Assembly: GCF_009756665.1 (NCBI RefSeq)
Contig: NZ_CP037953.1
Span: 3,968,001 to 4,032,000 of the forward strand
Source: Permianibacter aggregans
Lineage (GTDB): Bacteria > Pseudomonadota > Gammaproteobacteria > Enterobacterales > Permianibacteraceae
DNA length: 64,000 bases
Reading direction: 5' to 3'
Part shown: positions 35,734-45,107 of the stretch, one piece after another
Layout: each line of letters opens with the position of its first letter
Position numbering within the stretch: position 1 is the first letter of the stretch
Translations under genes and position numbers: made by a program
Notes under the pieces: generated by a model
The model's input: the letters and a program-made list of their open reading frames with translations, nothing else
The model's database searches: none
Told to the model about the DNA's origin: nothing

Positions 35734-37347
35734 ATGTTGGTTTTCGAAGTGAAGTCCGAGTTTCCCTTTTTTTCCCTGCCCAATCATCCGGTCTATCTGG
35801 ATAGTGCCGCCACGACCCAGAAGCCACGGGTTTTGATTGACGCCTACAGCAGACTGCTTTGCCAGGGCGTTGCCAATGTACATCGTTCTGCGTACCGGCT
35901 TGCCAATCAGTGGACCGATGCATTTGAACAAGCCAGGCAAACCGTCGCCGATTTTCTCGGCGCGAATGCCAGCTCGATGGTTTGGACTCGTGGCACCACT
36001 GAATCGATAAACCTGGTCGCGCGCTGCTTCGTTGAACCGATGTTGAAGCCTGGTGATCGCATTGCCGTGTCGTTGCTCGAGCATCATGCCAATTTGGTTC
36101 CCTGGCAGCAAGTTTGTCAGCGCACCGGTGCCGAGCTGGTGTTCTTACCGCTTAATGTTGAGCATCAGCTTGATGTAAGCAAACTCGACGAGTTTTTTTC
36201 CACGCCGGTTCGTTTTGTCGCGGTTACCGCGATGTCGAATGCGCTCGGTATTGTGAATGACATCCCAGCGATTGTTGCCGCCGCTCATCGACATCAAGCG
36301 AAAGTCCTGGTTGATGCCGCGCAATACGTCGCGCACCAACCGATACATGTTCGCGCCTGGGATTGTGATTTTCTGGCGTTTTCGGCGCACAAGCTTTACG
36401 GGCCAACCGGTCTTGGTGTGCTGTACGGTAAACCACAACTTCTGGCTTCGATGCTGCCGTGGCTGACCGGCGGTGAAATGGTTACGAGTGTGCAGCAGTT
36501 TTCTGCCGAGTTTCAGCAGGCCCCTCTGAAATTTGAGGCGGGAACGCCGGCCTTCATCGAAGCCGTGGCGTTTGCCGAAGTGCTGCGCTGGCTCGGCACG
36601 CTTGATCGCCAGGCTTTCCATGCGCAAGAGCAGAAATTGCTGCAAATGCTCGACAAAGGCTTGGATGATATTCGTCATGTCCACCGACTGATTAAAGTTG
36701 GTGAGCGCGCGGCGATCAGCAGCTTTGTTGTTGAAGCGTGGCACGCGAGCGATGTCGCGTCGCTGTTGAATGAGCGCAACATTGCACTGAGGGCGGGGCA
36801 GCTGTGTGCGATGCCATTGCTGGCACGTCTGCAACAGCCGGCATTGTTGCGGGTATCGCTGGGTCTTTATAGCGACGAAAACGATATCAATGCCTTGCTG
36901 AATACCTTGAACGATTTGTCGGCCTCAACAAAAAGCACCGCTCAGGTTAACGACAACCCAATCAGCCTGATGCAACAAGCCAGAAGCTGGGAGCAGAAAA
37001 ATCGCGTGTTGATGCAACTCGGCAAGCAATGGTCGTTGCCGGTACCGGTACCACATCACGACTCGAATCAGGTGCAGGGCTGCGACAGCTCCACCTGGCT
37101 GGTTGGTCAATACCAGCAGCAACAATGGACTTTTGCGATCGATAGTGAGGCACGAATTATTCGTGGCATCGGTGCGCTGCTGTCAACGCTGGTCAATGAC
37201 AAAAGCAGTCAGCAAATTCTGGCAATGGATTTGGCCGCCGAACTGAATCAACTGGGTTTGACCGCGCATTTGTCGGCTTCTCGCAACAACGGCGTGCGCG
37301 CCATTATTGAGAGGATTCGCCAGCAGGTTGCGGCCGAGGTTTCTTGA
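35734..37347 (+). CDS. csdA: CsdA-CsdE fusion: cysteine desulfurase with SufE-like sulfur acceptor
   Basis: A bifunctional 537-residue protein. Residues 1 to about 395 are a PLP cysteine desulfurase of the CsdA/SufS group: YLDSAATTQKP, TRGTTESINLVAR, LLEHHANLVPWQ, VDAAQYVAHQP, PLP lysine in FSAHKLYGPTG, and the persulfide Cys358 in LRAGQLCAMPLL. After a short Ser/Thr linker, residues 405-537 form a SufE/CsdE domain (QARSWEQKNRVLMQLGKQW) with its acceptor Cys450 in QVQGCDSSTWLVG and ending HLSASRNNGVRAII. In E. coli these are separate genes csdA and csdE. ATG 35734 matches the usual CsdA N-terminus; ATG 35716 is in frame. The 3' end overlaps the convergent tcdA by 44 bases. Confidence 0.9.
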   Translation: MLVFEVKSEFPFFSLPNHPVYLDSAATTQKPRVLIDAYSRLLCQGVANVHRSAYRLANQWTDAFEQARQTVADFLGANASSMVWTRGTTESINLVARCFVEPMLKPGDRIAVSLLEHHANLVPWQQVCQRTGAELVFLPLNVEHQLDVSKLDEFFSTPVRFVAVTAMSNALGIVNDIPAIVAAAHRHQAKVLVDAAQYVAHQPIHVRAWDCDFLAFSAHKLYGPTGLGVLYGKPQLLASMLPWLTGGEMVTSVQQFSAEFQQAPLKFEAGTPAFIEAVAFAEVLRWLGTLDRQAFHAQEQKLLQMLDKGLDDIRHVHRLIKVGERAAISSFVVEAWHASDVASLLNERNIALRAGQLCAMPLLARLQQPALLRVSLGLYSDENDINALLNTLNDLSASTKSTAQVNDNPISLMQQARSWEQKNRVLMQLGKQWSLPVPVPHHDSNQVQGCDSSTWLVGQYQQQQWTFAIDSEARIIRGIGALLSTLVNDKSSQQILAMDLAAELNQLGLTAHLSASRNNGVRAIIERIRQQVAAEVS

Positions 37348-38122
37348 GCAGCTTTTCAATGGCGCGTGCGGCCGCAAAAAAACCGAAGCTGCCGGTGACC
37401 ATGACGGCGGCACCAAAACCGGTGTTGCAATCAAGCTTCATGGCTCCGCCTTCCGTGTTGGCCACTTTCGTTGCGCAGACGCTACCATCGAGTTGCGGGT
37501 ATTTCAGTGTTTCGCTGGAGAAAATGCATTCAACGCCGAATTTGCTTTTCTCTCCTTTCGGAAAGCCGTATTCGCGTCGCAATGTGGTTTTCACCCTAGC
37601 CAGTAACGGATCGTTATAGGCCTTGGCCAAATCGGCGACCTGAATTCGGGTCGGGTCGATCTGGCCGCCGGCGCCGCCAACGGTGACCAGTGGAATTTTT
37701 CGACGCTTGCAGGCATTGATGATCGCGGCTTTCGATTTGACGCTGTCGATGCAATCGATAACGACATCGAAATCGCTGCTCAGATACTCATCCAGGGTTT
37801 CAGCGGTCAAAAAGTCTTCAATCGCAATGACTTCGCATGCCGGATTGATGGCTCGAATACGCTCGGCCAACACATCGGTTTTCATCTGGCCAATGGTGTT
37901 GCTCAAGGCCTGAATTTGCCGATTGGTGTTGGTCACACAAATATCATCGAGATCGATCAGCGTAATTCGGCCAATGCCGGTGCGGGCAATTGCCTCAGCC
38001 GCCCAGGAACCAACACCGCCTATACCGACGATGCAAACATGGCTCTGACGAAAACGTTCGACTTGGCTGGCGCCGTACAGACGCTGAATACCGCCGAAGC
38101 GTTCGGCGTACGAGTCATTCAT
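37304..38122 (-). CDS. tcdA: tRNA threonylcarbamoyladenosine dehydratase (TcdA/CsdL)
   Basis: An E1-like enzyme that cyclises t6A37 of ANN-decoding tRNAs to ct6A with ATP. The 272 residues start with RFGGIQRLYGASQVERF, then the nucleotide-binding loop VGIGGVGSWAAEAIARTGIG, DLDDICVTNTNRQIQAL, DCIDSVKSKAAIINACKRR and the family-typical GGAGGQIDPTRIQVADLAKA. The C-terminus has a hydrophobic helix (AAVMVTGSFGFFAAARAI). In E. coli it works with CsdA-CsdE, encoded here by the converging, overlapping fused gene, so the functional link is kept although the operon layout is not. Confidence 0.95.
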   Translation of the reverse strand: MNDSYAERFGGIQRLYGASQVERFRQSHVCIVGIGGVGSWAAEAIARTGIGRITLIDLDDICVTNTNRQIQALSNTIGQMKTDVLAERIRAINPACEVIAIEDFLTAETLDEYLSSDFDVVIDCIDSVKSKAAIINACKRRKIPLVTVGGAGGQIDPTRIQVADLAKAYNDPLLARVKTTLRREYGFPKGEKSKFGVECIFSSETLKYPQLDGSVCATKVANTEGGAMKLDCNTGFGAAVMVTGSFGFFAAARAIEKLLKKPRPQPAGESSQ

Positions 38123-38189
38123 GGCAATTCCGGGCTAGAAATATTGCTCACTATTATAACGATCACGCCTACGTCAATTCGTGGGTCAG

Positions 38190-38768
38190 TTATGGCAGCT
38201 GCCAACCAAACTGACGAAACGCTTCGGCGACGGCGATGAGTGGAAGACCTACCAAGGCGCTTGGGTCGTCGGCTTGTATCGATTCAAATAGCGCAATACC
38301 CAAACCCTCGACTTTGAAACTGCCAGCGCAGTCCAGTACCTGCTCCGCCGCCAGATAGCGGTCAATTATGGGTAGCTCCAGCGGGCGCATGACTACCTTG
38401 GTGGTGACGACCTGTAGATGTTGACCGGTCGGTGTCCGCAGACAGAATGCACTATAAAATTCACTGATCTGTCCCTGCATATGCTCCAATTGGCGGCGAG
38501 CATTGGCCAAGGTGCCGGGTTTGGTAAGCAACTGGTTCTGGCAGGTCGCGGTCTGATCCCCGGCCAGAATCCAGGAATCTGGAAAGCGGTTGGCAACTGC
38601 CGCCGCCTTCTGCTCAGCCAGTCGCAAGGCCAATGCCGGCGCGGTTTCACCGGGGAATGAAGCCTCATCGACAGCGGGGGAGCAGGTATCGAACGCAAGT
38701 CCCAGCTGGGACAGTTGTGCGGCCCGGTAGCGGGAGGAGGAGGCCAGTACCAGTCGCACGGGGTTCAT
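38190..38768 (-). CDS. yceF: Maf-like nucleoside triphosphate pyrophosphatase (YceF type)
   Basis: A 192-residue house-cleaning hydrolase that removes modified nucleotides; the YceF branch prefers m7GTP. The motif RLVLASSSRYRAAQL opens the protein, followed by VDEASFPGETAPALALRLAE, AGDQTATCQNQLLTKPG and the terminal VGLPLIAVAEAFRQFGW. ATG 38768 (MNPVRLVLASSS) is chosen over a longer frame whose extra N-terminus would lie in the yceD promoter. It is divergent from yceD-rpmF, the same neighbourhood as in E. coli. Confidence 0.93.
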   Translation of the reverse strand: MNPVRLVLASSSRYRAAQLSQLGLAFDTCSPAVDEASFPGETAPALALRLAEQKAAAVANRFPDSWILAGDQTATCQNQLLTKPGTLANARRQLEHMQGQISEFYSAFCLRTPTGQHLQVVTTKVVMRPLELPIIDRYLAAEQVLDCAGSFKVEGLGIALFESIQADDPSALVGLPLIAVAEAFRQFGWQLP

Positions 38769-38797
38769 ATCATAAGTCCCTAAAAACACAAAAATTT

Positions 38798-38826
38798 TTG
38801 ACGGAAACCGATCTCGACTATATGAT
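38798..38826 (+). promoter_or_regulatory. Strong sigma-70 promoter of yceD-rpmF
   Basis: TTGACG (38798-38803) and TATGAT (38821-38826) are spaced by exactly 17 bases; each differs from consensus by one base. The following nine bases CGCGCCCTT form a GC-rich discriminator, the feature associated with ppGpp-sensitive stable-RNA and ribosomal promoters. Transcription should start within a few bases of the yceD ATG at 38836. Confidence 0.8.
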
Positions 38827-38835
38827 CGCGCCCTT

Positions 38836-39357
38836 ATGCGTGAGCACAGACCCCCAGAGCGTATCGCTCCCGTCAAATTTGCGAGTATCCAGGCGTCGTT
38901 TTCCGGAACTTTGCCGGTCGCACATTTTGAACGGTTAAAGCCCTTGTTGGCGAGTGATTCTGGTGTTGTTCAATGCCAGATGCGCGGCGAACTGGACGAG
39001 GTCAAACGACCGCTGTTGATTGCACATGTCAGTGCGGATTTACAGTTGTTGTGTCAAACCTGTCTGACGGAAATGACTTTTCAGATCGATCACGACTTTA
39101 CCTTGTGTGTCGTGCCGGATGAAGAGCAGGCGGAACAGATTACGGAATACGATGCCGTGATTGCCGACGATGAAGAGTTGTCGGTGCTGCCGTTGTTCGA
39201 AGACGAGTTGATTTTGAGTTTGCCGGTCGTTGCTCATCACGCGCCGGGTGAATGTGCGGTAGCGGAATCGCTGCTGCGCGAAGATGATGAAATTGAGGCG
39301 AGCGAAAAACCGAATCCCTTTTCGGTTCTGGCGAGCTTGAAAAAATCGAGCAAGTAG
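38836..39357 (+). CDS. yceD: DUF177 family 23S rRNA-accumulation protein YceD
   Basis: A 173-residue acidic protein of the DUF177 family, encoded with L32 in most bacteria and needed for proper 23S rRNA levels. Landmarks are PPERIAPVKFASIQASFSG, the conserved CQTCLTEM pair of cysteines, EDELILSLPVV and the C-terminal KPNPFSVLASLKKSSK, which is the family signature. The start fits homologues but has no ribosome-binding site, and a strong promoter places the RNA start almost at the ATG, so the mRNA may be leaderless. rpmF follows 15 bases after its stop. Confidence 0.92.
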   Translation: MREHRPPERIAPVKFASIQASFSGTLPVAHFERLKPLLASDSGVVQCQMRGELDEVKRPLLIAHVSADLQLLCQTCLTEMTFQIDHDFTLCVVPDEEQAEQITEYDAVIADDEELSVLPLFEDELILSLPVVAHHAPGECAVAESLLREDDEIEASEKPNPFSVLASLKKSSK

Positions 39358-39372
39358 TGAGGAGTTTTAAAA

Positions 39373-39537
39373 ATGGCTGTTCAACAGAACAAAAAGTCAC
39401 GCGCACGTCGCGATATGCGCCGTAGTCATGACGCCCTGACGGGTCCATCGCTGTCGGTGGATAAAGAAAGCGGTGAAACCCACCGTCGTCACCACGTGAC
39501 CGCTGACGGTTTCTACCGCGGCCGCAAAGTCATCTAA
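39373..39537 (+). CDS. rpmF: 50S ribosomal protein L32
   Basis: A 54-residue basic ribosomal protein: [20 protein letters not shown], then [14 protein letters not shown] and [18 protein letters not shown]. Family landmarks are the [19 protein letters not shown] start and the GxYRGxxV end. It has no zinc-ribbon cysteines, the usual form in gammaproteobacteria. The RBS TGAGGAG begins directly after the yceD stop. plsX follows 36 bases later, as in most related genomes. Confidence 0.97.
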   Translation: MAVQQNKKSRARRDMRRSHDALTGPSLSVDKESGETHRRHHVTADGFYRGRKVI

Positions 39538-39573
39538 TTTCGATTCAAAACCACAACAATAAGTGGAGCCATC

Positions 39574-40605
39574 GTGACCAAAACCGTCACTCTGGCGATC
39601 GACTGCATGGGGGGCGATTACGGCCCCCCAGCTACAATTCCCGCTGCGCTGACTGCGCTTGACCGCTATCCGGATTTACACCTGATTCTCGTTGGAGATG
39701 AAGCGCAAATCCAGGAACGTCTGCGCGCCAAACACGCGGAAAATCACGCACGTGTTCGCATCCGTCATACCACCCAAGTGGTCGCGATGGATGACAAGCC
39801 GTCGGTCGCATTACGTTCAAAGAAAGATTCCTCAATGCGCATCGCCCTGCAATTGGTCAGGGATGGTGATGCACAGGCCTGCGTGTCTGCTGGTAACACC
39901 GGTGCACTGATGGCCGTTGCTCGTTTTGTCATCAAAATGCTGCCTGGTGTTGATCGCCCAGCCATTTGTACGAAGCTGCCAACCGCTTCGGGTCATTGCC
40001 ATATGCTCGATTTGGGCGCCAACGTCGACTGCGAAGCGGAAGCGCTGTTTCAGTTTGCGGTCATGGGCTCGGTCGTCGCTCGTGCCGTAGATGGTTTGAG
40101 CTCGCCAACGGTGGCTTTGCTGAATGTCGGTTCAGAAGAAATCAAAGGCAATGATCAGGTGAAAAAAGCCGCGGCATTGCTGAGCCAGACACCGGCGATC
40201 AATTACAAAGGTTATGTTGAAGGCGATGGCATTTATGCCGGCGAAGCTGATGTCATCGTCTGCGATGGTTTTGTTGGTAATGCGGTGCTGAAGGCCAGCG
40301 AAGGCATTGTCAAAATGGTCATGGAAATGTTGCGTGCCGAATTCAAGCGCAACATTCTGCACAAGCTGTTTGCCTTGGTGGCGATGCCGGTGCTAAAAGC
40401 CTTCAAACACCGAGTCAACCCCGACCAGTATAATGGGGCGAGTTTGGTAGGATTGGATGGCATCGTGATCAAGAGTCATGGCGGTGCCAGCGAAGCAGCG
40501 ATTGTCTTCGCGATTGAAGCGGCGATAAAAGAAGTGCATTTCAATGTGCCGCAGAAGATCAAAAGCGAACTTGAGTCCATTCTCGTCAGCAGGGCGGAAG
40601 CGTGA
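39574..40605 (+). CDS. plsX: Phosphate acyltransferase PlsX
   Basis: Makes acyl-phosphate from acyl-ACP, the donor for PlsY in phospholipid synthesis; peripheral membrane enzyme of 343 residues. Motifs: [96 protein letters not shown] and [13 protein letters not shown]. The start is GTG 39574 behind AAGTGGAG. Its stop overlaps the GTG of fabH by four bases, so translation is coupled. Confidence 0.97.
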   Translation: MTKTVTLAIDCMGGDYGPPATIPAALTALDRYPDLHLILVGDEAQIQERLRAKHAENHARVRIRHTTQVVAMDDKPSVALRSKKDSSMRIALQLVRDGDAQACVSAGNTGALMAVARFVIKMLPGVDRPAICTKLPTASGHCHMLDLGANVDCEAEALFQFAVMGSVVARAVDGLSSPTVALLNVGSEEIKGNDQVKKAAALLSQTPAINYKGYVEGDGIYAGEADVIVCDGFVGNAVLKASEGIVKMVMEMLRAEFKRNILHKLFALVAMPVLKAFKHRVNPDQYNGASLVGLDGIVIKSHGGASEAAIVFAIEAAIKEVHFNVPQKIKSELESILVSRAEA

Positions 40606-41564
40606 AATATTCGAAAATCTCCGGTACCGGCAGTTACCTGCCTGAGAAAGTCGTCAGCAATTTCGATCTGGAAAAACTGGTCGAAACCAATGATGCCTGG
40701 ATCGTCGAGCGTACCGGGATTCGCGAACGTCGTGCCGTCGCGGATCACGAGTCGGCGGCAACGATGGGCACTATAGCGGCTCAGCGCGCGCTCGAAGCCG
40801 CTGGCCTCGATGCCAAAGCCATTGATTTGATCATCGTGGGTACCGCAACGCCGGATTGTGTGTTTCCGAGCACGGCGACATTGATTGGTCGCAGCTTGGG
40901 ACTCAATGGTGTCGCCGCTTTTGATTTGACGGCAGCATGTTCCGGTTTTATTTATGGTCTGTCGGTTGCCGACAGTTATATCCGTGCTGGCAACGCCAAG
41001 AACGTGCTGGTCATCGGCACCGAATGCCTGACTCGTCTGATCAATTGGGAAGATCGCGGCACCTGCATTCTGTTTGGTGATGGTGCAGGCGCTGTGGTAG
41101 TCAGTGCCTCCGAAGAACCCGGAATATTGTCGACCCATATCCACTCTGACGGCGCCTACGAAGAGTTGTTGTTCTGTCCGAATCCGATGCCAAATGGGCC
41201 GAACAAGGATGAACAACGCTACATTCAAATGCGCGGCAATGAAGTGTTCAAAGTGGCGGTGCGTACGTTGAGTAACATCGTTGATGAAACACTGGCCGCC
41301 AACGGCATGCAGAAGTCTGATATCGATTGGCTGATTCCGCATCAGGCCAATCTGCGCATTATTCAAGCCATCGCCAACAAGCTGGATATGTCGATGGATA
41401 ACGTCGTGGTCACTATCGACAAACACGGCAATACCTCCAGTGCATCAATACCGCTGGCACTTGACGCGGCCATTCGTGACGGTCGGGTCAAGCGCGGTCA
41501 AACCATTTTGATGGAAGGCTTCGGTGGCGGTTTCACTTGGGGCTCGGTGTTGATGCGTTTCTAA
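40602..41564 (+). CDS. fabH: 3-oxoacyl-ACP synthase III
   Basis: Starts fatty-acid synthesis by condensing acetyl-CoA with malonyl-ACP. The 320 residues have the full triad: Cys in [13 protein letters not shown], His in [14 protein letters not shown] and Asn in [14 protein letters not shown], plus the RTGIRERR loop and the [13 protein letters not shown] end. The GTG start overlaps the plsX stop (GTGA). It is about 50 residues shorter than the second KAS III at 18979-20094. Confidence 0.97.
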   Translation: MKYSKISGTGSYLPEKVVSNFDLEKLVETNDAWIVERTGIRERRAVADHESAATMGTIAAQRALEAAGLDAKAIDLIIVGTATPDCVFPSTATLIGRSLGLNGVAAFDLTAACSGFIYGLSVADSYIRAGNAKNVLVIGTECLTRLINWEDRGTCILFGDGAGAVVVSASEEPGILSTHIHSDGAYEELLFCPNPMPNGPNKDEQRYIQMRGNEVFKVAVRTLSNIVDETLAANGMQKSDIDWLIPHQANLRIIQAIANKLDMSMDNVVVTIDKHGNTSSASIPLALDAAIRDGRVKRGQTILMEGFGGGFTWGSVLMRF

Positions 41565-41595
41565 CACGCAAGCTTCTTCACGATCAGGGAATACC

Positions 41596-42519
41596 ATGTC
41601 TACAGCATTCGTTTTTCCCGGCCAGGGCTCACAAAGTGTGGGCATGCTGGCCAGCTTTGCCGAGCACTCGATTATTCAAGATACCTTTGCCGAGGCGTCG
41701 GAAGCGCTTGGCTATGATCTTTGGTCGCTATGCCAGAACGGCCCTGAGTCGGATTTGGCAGTGACTTACCGGACCCAGCCGGCATTGTTGACGGCCAGCG
41801 TGGCGATTTATCGCTTGTGGCGTGAAAAGGGCGGCCTGATGCCTTCCTATATGGCGGGCCACAGCCTTGGCGAATATTCAGCGCTGGTTTGTGCGGAGTC
41901 GCTGGTATTTGCCGATGCCGTCAAACTGGTCGAAGCCCGCGGCCGTTTCATGCAGGAAGCGGTGCCGGAAGGGCAGGGCAAAATGGCCGCGATTCTCGGT
42001 CTGGATGATCAGGACATTCACGCTGCCTGCAAAGAAGCGGCGCAAGGCGAAGTCGTGTCACCGGTCAATTTCAACTCGCCTGGTCAGGTCGTTATCGCGG
42101 GTAATGCGGCGGCCGTTGAACGGGCGATGGAAGCCTGCAAAGCTAAAGGCGCTAAACGAGCTCTACCACTGAACGTTTCGGCGCCATCGCATTGTGCGCT
42201 GATGAAGCCGGCGGCCGAGCGTCTGGCGCAATTGCTGGAAACGGTGGTTGTCGTCGGTCCGAAAGTACCGGTCGTCAACAACGTTGATGTCAAACTGGAA
42301 TCGGACCCGGCACGCATTCGCGATGCATTGGTGCGCCAGTTATATAACCCGGTGCGTTGGACCGAATCGGTGCAGAAACTGGTCGGTGACGGCGTAGATC
42401 GCCTGATTGAATGTGGTTCCGGCGCAGTGCTGGCAGGGCTAGCCAAGCGTATTGATAAAGCGCTGGCGGCCGTCAGCATTCAGGATGCAGCAGCGTTTGA
42501 AGCAGCGTTGAACGGTTAA
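41596..42519 (+). CDS. fabD: Malonyl-CoA:ACP transacylase
   Basis: Transfers malonyl groups from CoA to ACP. The 307 residues begin FVFPGQGSQSVGML; the catalytic Ser lies in MAGHSLGEYSALVCAE, its Arg/Gln partners in VEARGRFMQEAVPEGQG, the catalytic His in APSHCALMKPAAE, and the end GSGAVLAGLAKRI is typical. RBS CAGGGA precedes the ATG; fabG follows after 15 bases. Confidence 0.97.
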   Translation: MSTAFVFPGQGSQSVGMLASFAEHSIIQDTFAEASEALGYDLWSLCQNGPESDLAVTYRTQPALLTASVAIYRLWREKGGLMPSYMAGHSLGEYSALVCAESLVFADAVKLVEARGRFMQEAVPEGQGKMAAILGLDDQDIHAACKEAAQGEVVSPVNFNSPGQVVIAGNAAAVERAMEACKAKGAKRALPLNVSAPSHCALMKPAAERLAQLLETVVVVGPKVPVVNNVDVKLESDPARIRDALVRQLYNPVRWTESVQKLVGDGVDRLIECGSGAVLAGLAKRIDKALAAVSIQDAAAFEAALNG

Positions 42520-42534
42520 TTAGGGAACAAGAAT

Positions 42535-43287
42535 ATGAAACTCGAATTGAACGGAAAGTTGGCGCTTGTTACAGGCGCCAGCCGTGGTATTGGCAAAGCC
42601 ATTGCCGAGCAGCTGGGTAAGCAAGGTGCAACCGTTATCGGCACTGCCACCAGCGAGCAGGGCGCCGAAGCGATCAGCGCCTATTTTCAGGCCCACGGCA
42701 TCAGTGGCAAAGGTTTGGTCGTCAACGTGGCCGATCCCGCGTCGATTGAAAAATTGCTGGCCGATATCGAGGCCGGTTTTGGCAAGCAGCCAGACATTTT
42801 GGTCAACAATGCCGGTATCACCCGCGACAATCTGCTGATGCGGATGAAAGACGATGAGTGGGATGACATTATTGCCACCAATTTGTCGTCAATATTCCGT
42901 TTATCGAAAGCCTGCATGCGCAGCATGATGAAAGCGCGCTGGGGCCGGATCATCACCATTGGCTCCGTTGTCGGCACCATGGGCAATCCGGGCCAGGCCA
43001 ATTACGCCGCGGCCAAAGCCGGTGTCATCGGTTTTTCCAAGTCGCTGGCTCGTGAACTCGGCTCGCGCGGCATCACCGTCAACGTTGTGGCGCCAGGGTT
43101 TATTGAAACCGACATGACCCACGCGCTGTCTGACGACCAGAAAGAAAAACTGTCGACGCAGATCCCGTTGGCTCGTCTTGGCAAAGCCGAAGATATCGCC
43201 GCTGCCGTTGGTTTCCTGGCGTCCGATGCCGGTGCTTATATCACCGGTGAAACGCTGCACGTCAATGGCGGCATGAATATGGCCTGA
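42535..43287 (+). CDS. fabG: 3-oxoacyl-ACP reductase
   Basis: Short-chain dehydrogenase of 250 residues that reduces 3-oxoacyl-ACP with NADPH. Cofactor site TGASRGIGKAIAEQL, NNAGITRDNLLMRM, active-site Ser in ITIGSVVGTMGNPGQ, and the Tyr-Lys pair in ANYAAAKAGVIGFSK; C-terminal ITGETLHVNGGMNM. It is the last gene before a terminator-like hairpin that separates it from acpP. Confidence 0.97.
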   Translation: MKLELNGKLALVTGASRGIGKAIAEQLGKQGATVIGTATSEQGAEAISAYFQAHGISGKGLVVNVADPASIEKLLADIEAGFGKQPDILVNNAGITRDNLLMRMKDDEWDDIIATNLSSIFRLSKACMRSMMKARWGRIITIGSVVGTMGNPGQANYAAAKAGVIGFSKSLARELGSRGITVNVVAPGFIETDMTHALSDDQKEKLSTQIPLARLGKAEDIAAAVGFLASDAGAYITGETLHVNGGMNMA

Positions 43288-43359
43288 TCCGGCCAATCAT
43301 TTTAAGGCAGGTGCTTGTAATTCTGTAATGTTGTAAGGAAAATGCAGCATCTTGCCGGT

Positions 43360-43397
43360 AAACTATGACGATCTTACTGATTCGCCATAGTTTTTTT
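43360..43397 (+). terminator. Terminator-like hairpin between fabG and acpP
   Basis: AAACTATGACGA pairs with TCGCCATAGTTT (one A-C mismatch), loop about 10 bases, followed by seven T. A second hairpin CTGGTCG/CGACCAG lies at 43398-43421. The 207-base fabG-acpP gap holds these and probably an acpP promoter that I cannot pinpoint. Confidence 0.65.
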
Positions 43398-43494
43398 CTG
43401 GTCGAACCAGCAGCCGACCAGAAGGTTCAGTCTTGCAAAGCCGGGCTGAATCCATAAACTAGCTGCCTCTCTTGTTTTAGAGGATTTGGAATCC

Positions 43495-43731
43495 ATGAGC
43501 ACTATCGAAGAACGCGTCAAGAAAATCGTTGTTGAGCAACTGGGCGTGAAAGAAGAAGATGTAAACCCAGCGGCTTCTTTTGTTGACGATCTGGGCGCTG
43601 ATTCGCTGGACACCGTCGAGCTGGTGATGGCCCTCGAAGAAGAATTTGACCTCGAGATTCCGGACGAAGAAGCTGAGAAAATCAGCACCGTTCAAGCCGC
43701 GATTGACTACATCAAGGCCAACAGCAACTAA
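43495..43731 (+). CDS. acpP: Acyl carrier protein
   Basis: The 78-residue acidic carrier of growing acyl chains. [20 protein letters not shown] is near-identical to other gammaproteobacterial ACPs; Ser37 in [17 protein letters not shown] receives 4'-phosphopantetheine. ATG 43495 gives the canonical start, with AGAGGA and TTGGAA upstream; the open frame extends three codons further. Hairpins with T-runs on both sides suggest that it is produced as a separate short transcript at higher level than its neighbours. Confidence 0.98.
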   Translation: MSTIEERVKKIVVEQLGVKEEDVNPAASFVDDLGADSLDTVELVMALEEEFDLEIPDEEAEKISTVQAAIDYIKANSN

Positions 43732-43755
43732 GCATTGCAAGCATCATTGATTCAG

Positions 43756-43782
43756 CGGGCGACCCCAAAAGTCGCCCGTTTT
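43756..43782 (+). terminator. Hairpin terminator after acpP
   Basis: CGGGCGAC/GTCGCCCG form a perfect 8-bp stem with a 7-base loop followed by TTTTCC, 25 bases after the acpP stop. The short T-run suggests partial read-through into fabF. Confidence 0.65.
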
Positions 43783-43836
43783 CCTATGGAGCGGTTAAAA
43801 TCTACGCTCTTAAGTCACCAAGGGAGGTAACACCAC

Positions 43837-45075
43837 GTGGTCCAACGACGAGTCGTGGTGACGGGCCTTGGCGCGCTAACGCCATTGGGTCTTAACGTCA
43901 AAGACAGCTGGCAGGGTTTGAAAGAGGGCAAAAGCGGTGCCGCACCGGTAACGCATTTGGATGCTTCGGCGTTCAACACCCGTTTTTCGATGCCAGTCAA
44001 AGGCTTCAATGCCGAAGATTACATGTCAGCCAAAGAAGCCAGAAAGATGGACTTATTCATCCAGTACGGTATGGCCGCCGGCATTCAGGCGTTCCGCGAC
44101 AGTGGCCTGGAAGTCACTGAACAAAATGCGGGGCGTATCGGAGTCATCGTCGGTGCCGGTATCGGTGGCTTGTACACCATTGAGAAAAATCACGATGCGC
44201 TGCTCGAAGGCGGGCCGCGCAAAATGTCGCCATTCTTTGTGCCCGGATCAATTGTCAACATGATTGCCGGTAACCTGTCGATTGAGTACGGTCTGCGCGG
44301 TCCAAACCTGGCTGTTGTCACGGCCTGCACGACTGGTGCTCACTGTATTGGCCACGGTGCCCGCGTTATCGCCTATGGCGACGCCGATGTCATGGTCGCA
44401 GGTGGTGCTGAAATGGCCACGACCAATTTAGGTCTGGGCGGTTTCGGTGCGGCGCGTGCTTTGTCGACGCGTAACGACGCGCCGGAAAAAGCCTCGCGCC
44501 CGTGGGACCGGGACCGTGACGGTTTTGTGCTTGGCGACGGCGCTGGCGTTATCGTGCTGGAAGAGTACGAGCACGCGAAAAAGCGCGGCGCGAAAATTTA
44601 TGCCGAACTGATTGGCTTTGGCATGAGTGGCGATGCCTATCACATGACATCGCCGCCGGAAGACGGTTCAGGCGCGGCGCTGTCGATGGCCAACGCCATT
44701 CGCGATGCCGGTTTGCGTTTGGAAGACATTGATTACGTCAATGCCCACGGCACCTCGACCAAGGCTGGTGATTTGGCCGAAACGCGCGCAATCAAGAGTG
44801 TGTTCGGTGATCAGGCTTATAAGGTACCGGTCAGCTCAACCAAATCGATGACCGGTCACCTGCTTGGCGCCGCTGGTTCAGTCGAAGCGATTGTCGCGAT
44901 CATGGCGATTCAGGACAATGTGCTGCCGCCGACGATCAATCTCGACAACCCGGACGAAGGTTGTGATCTGGATTACGTGCCGCATACCGCACGTGACACC
45001 AAGGTCAATATAGCGATGTCGAACTCGTTTGGTTTTGGTGGTACCAACGGTACGCTGATTTTCAAACGCGTCTGA
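43837..45075 (+). CDS. fabF: 3-oxoacyl-ACP synthase II
   Basis: Elongating condensing enzyme of 412 residues. Cys-His-His triad: Cys in [16 protein letters not shown], His in [15 protein letters not shown] and His in [16 protein letters not shown]; the end [17 protein letters not shown] is typical. The start is GTG 43837 behind the excellent site AGGGAGGT (43821-43828). It is followed by a strong terminator, so pabC and the genes after it need read-through or their own promoter. Confidence 0.97.
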   Translation: MVQRRVVVTGLGALTPLGLNVKDSWQGLKEGKSGAAPVTHLDASAFNTRFSMPVKGFNAEDYMSAKEARKMDLFIQYGMAAGIQAFRDSGLEVTEQNAGRIGVIVGAGIGGLYTIEKNHDALLEGGPRKMSPFFVPGSIVNMIAGNLSIEYGLRGPNLAVVTACTTGAHCIGHGARVIAYGDADVMVAGGAEMATTNLGLGGFGAARALSTRNDAPEKASRPWDRDRDGFVLGDGAGVIVLEEYEHAKKRGAKIYAELIGFGMSGDAYHMTSPPEDGSGAALSMANAIRDAGLRLEDIDYVNAHGTSTKAGDLAETRAIKSVFGDQAYKVPVSSTKSMTGHLLGAAGSVEAIVAIMAIQDNVLPPTINLDNPDEGCDLDYVPHTARDTKVNIAMSNSFGFGGTNGTLIFKRV

Positions 45076-45107
45076 CATTCGGTAACGGGCAATTTTCAGT
45101 ACAATGC

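Noticed and set aside
40476-41426. Minus-strand open frame of 316 codons
   Set aside because: It covers fabH on the opposite strand and shows no family features.
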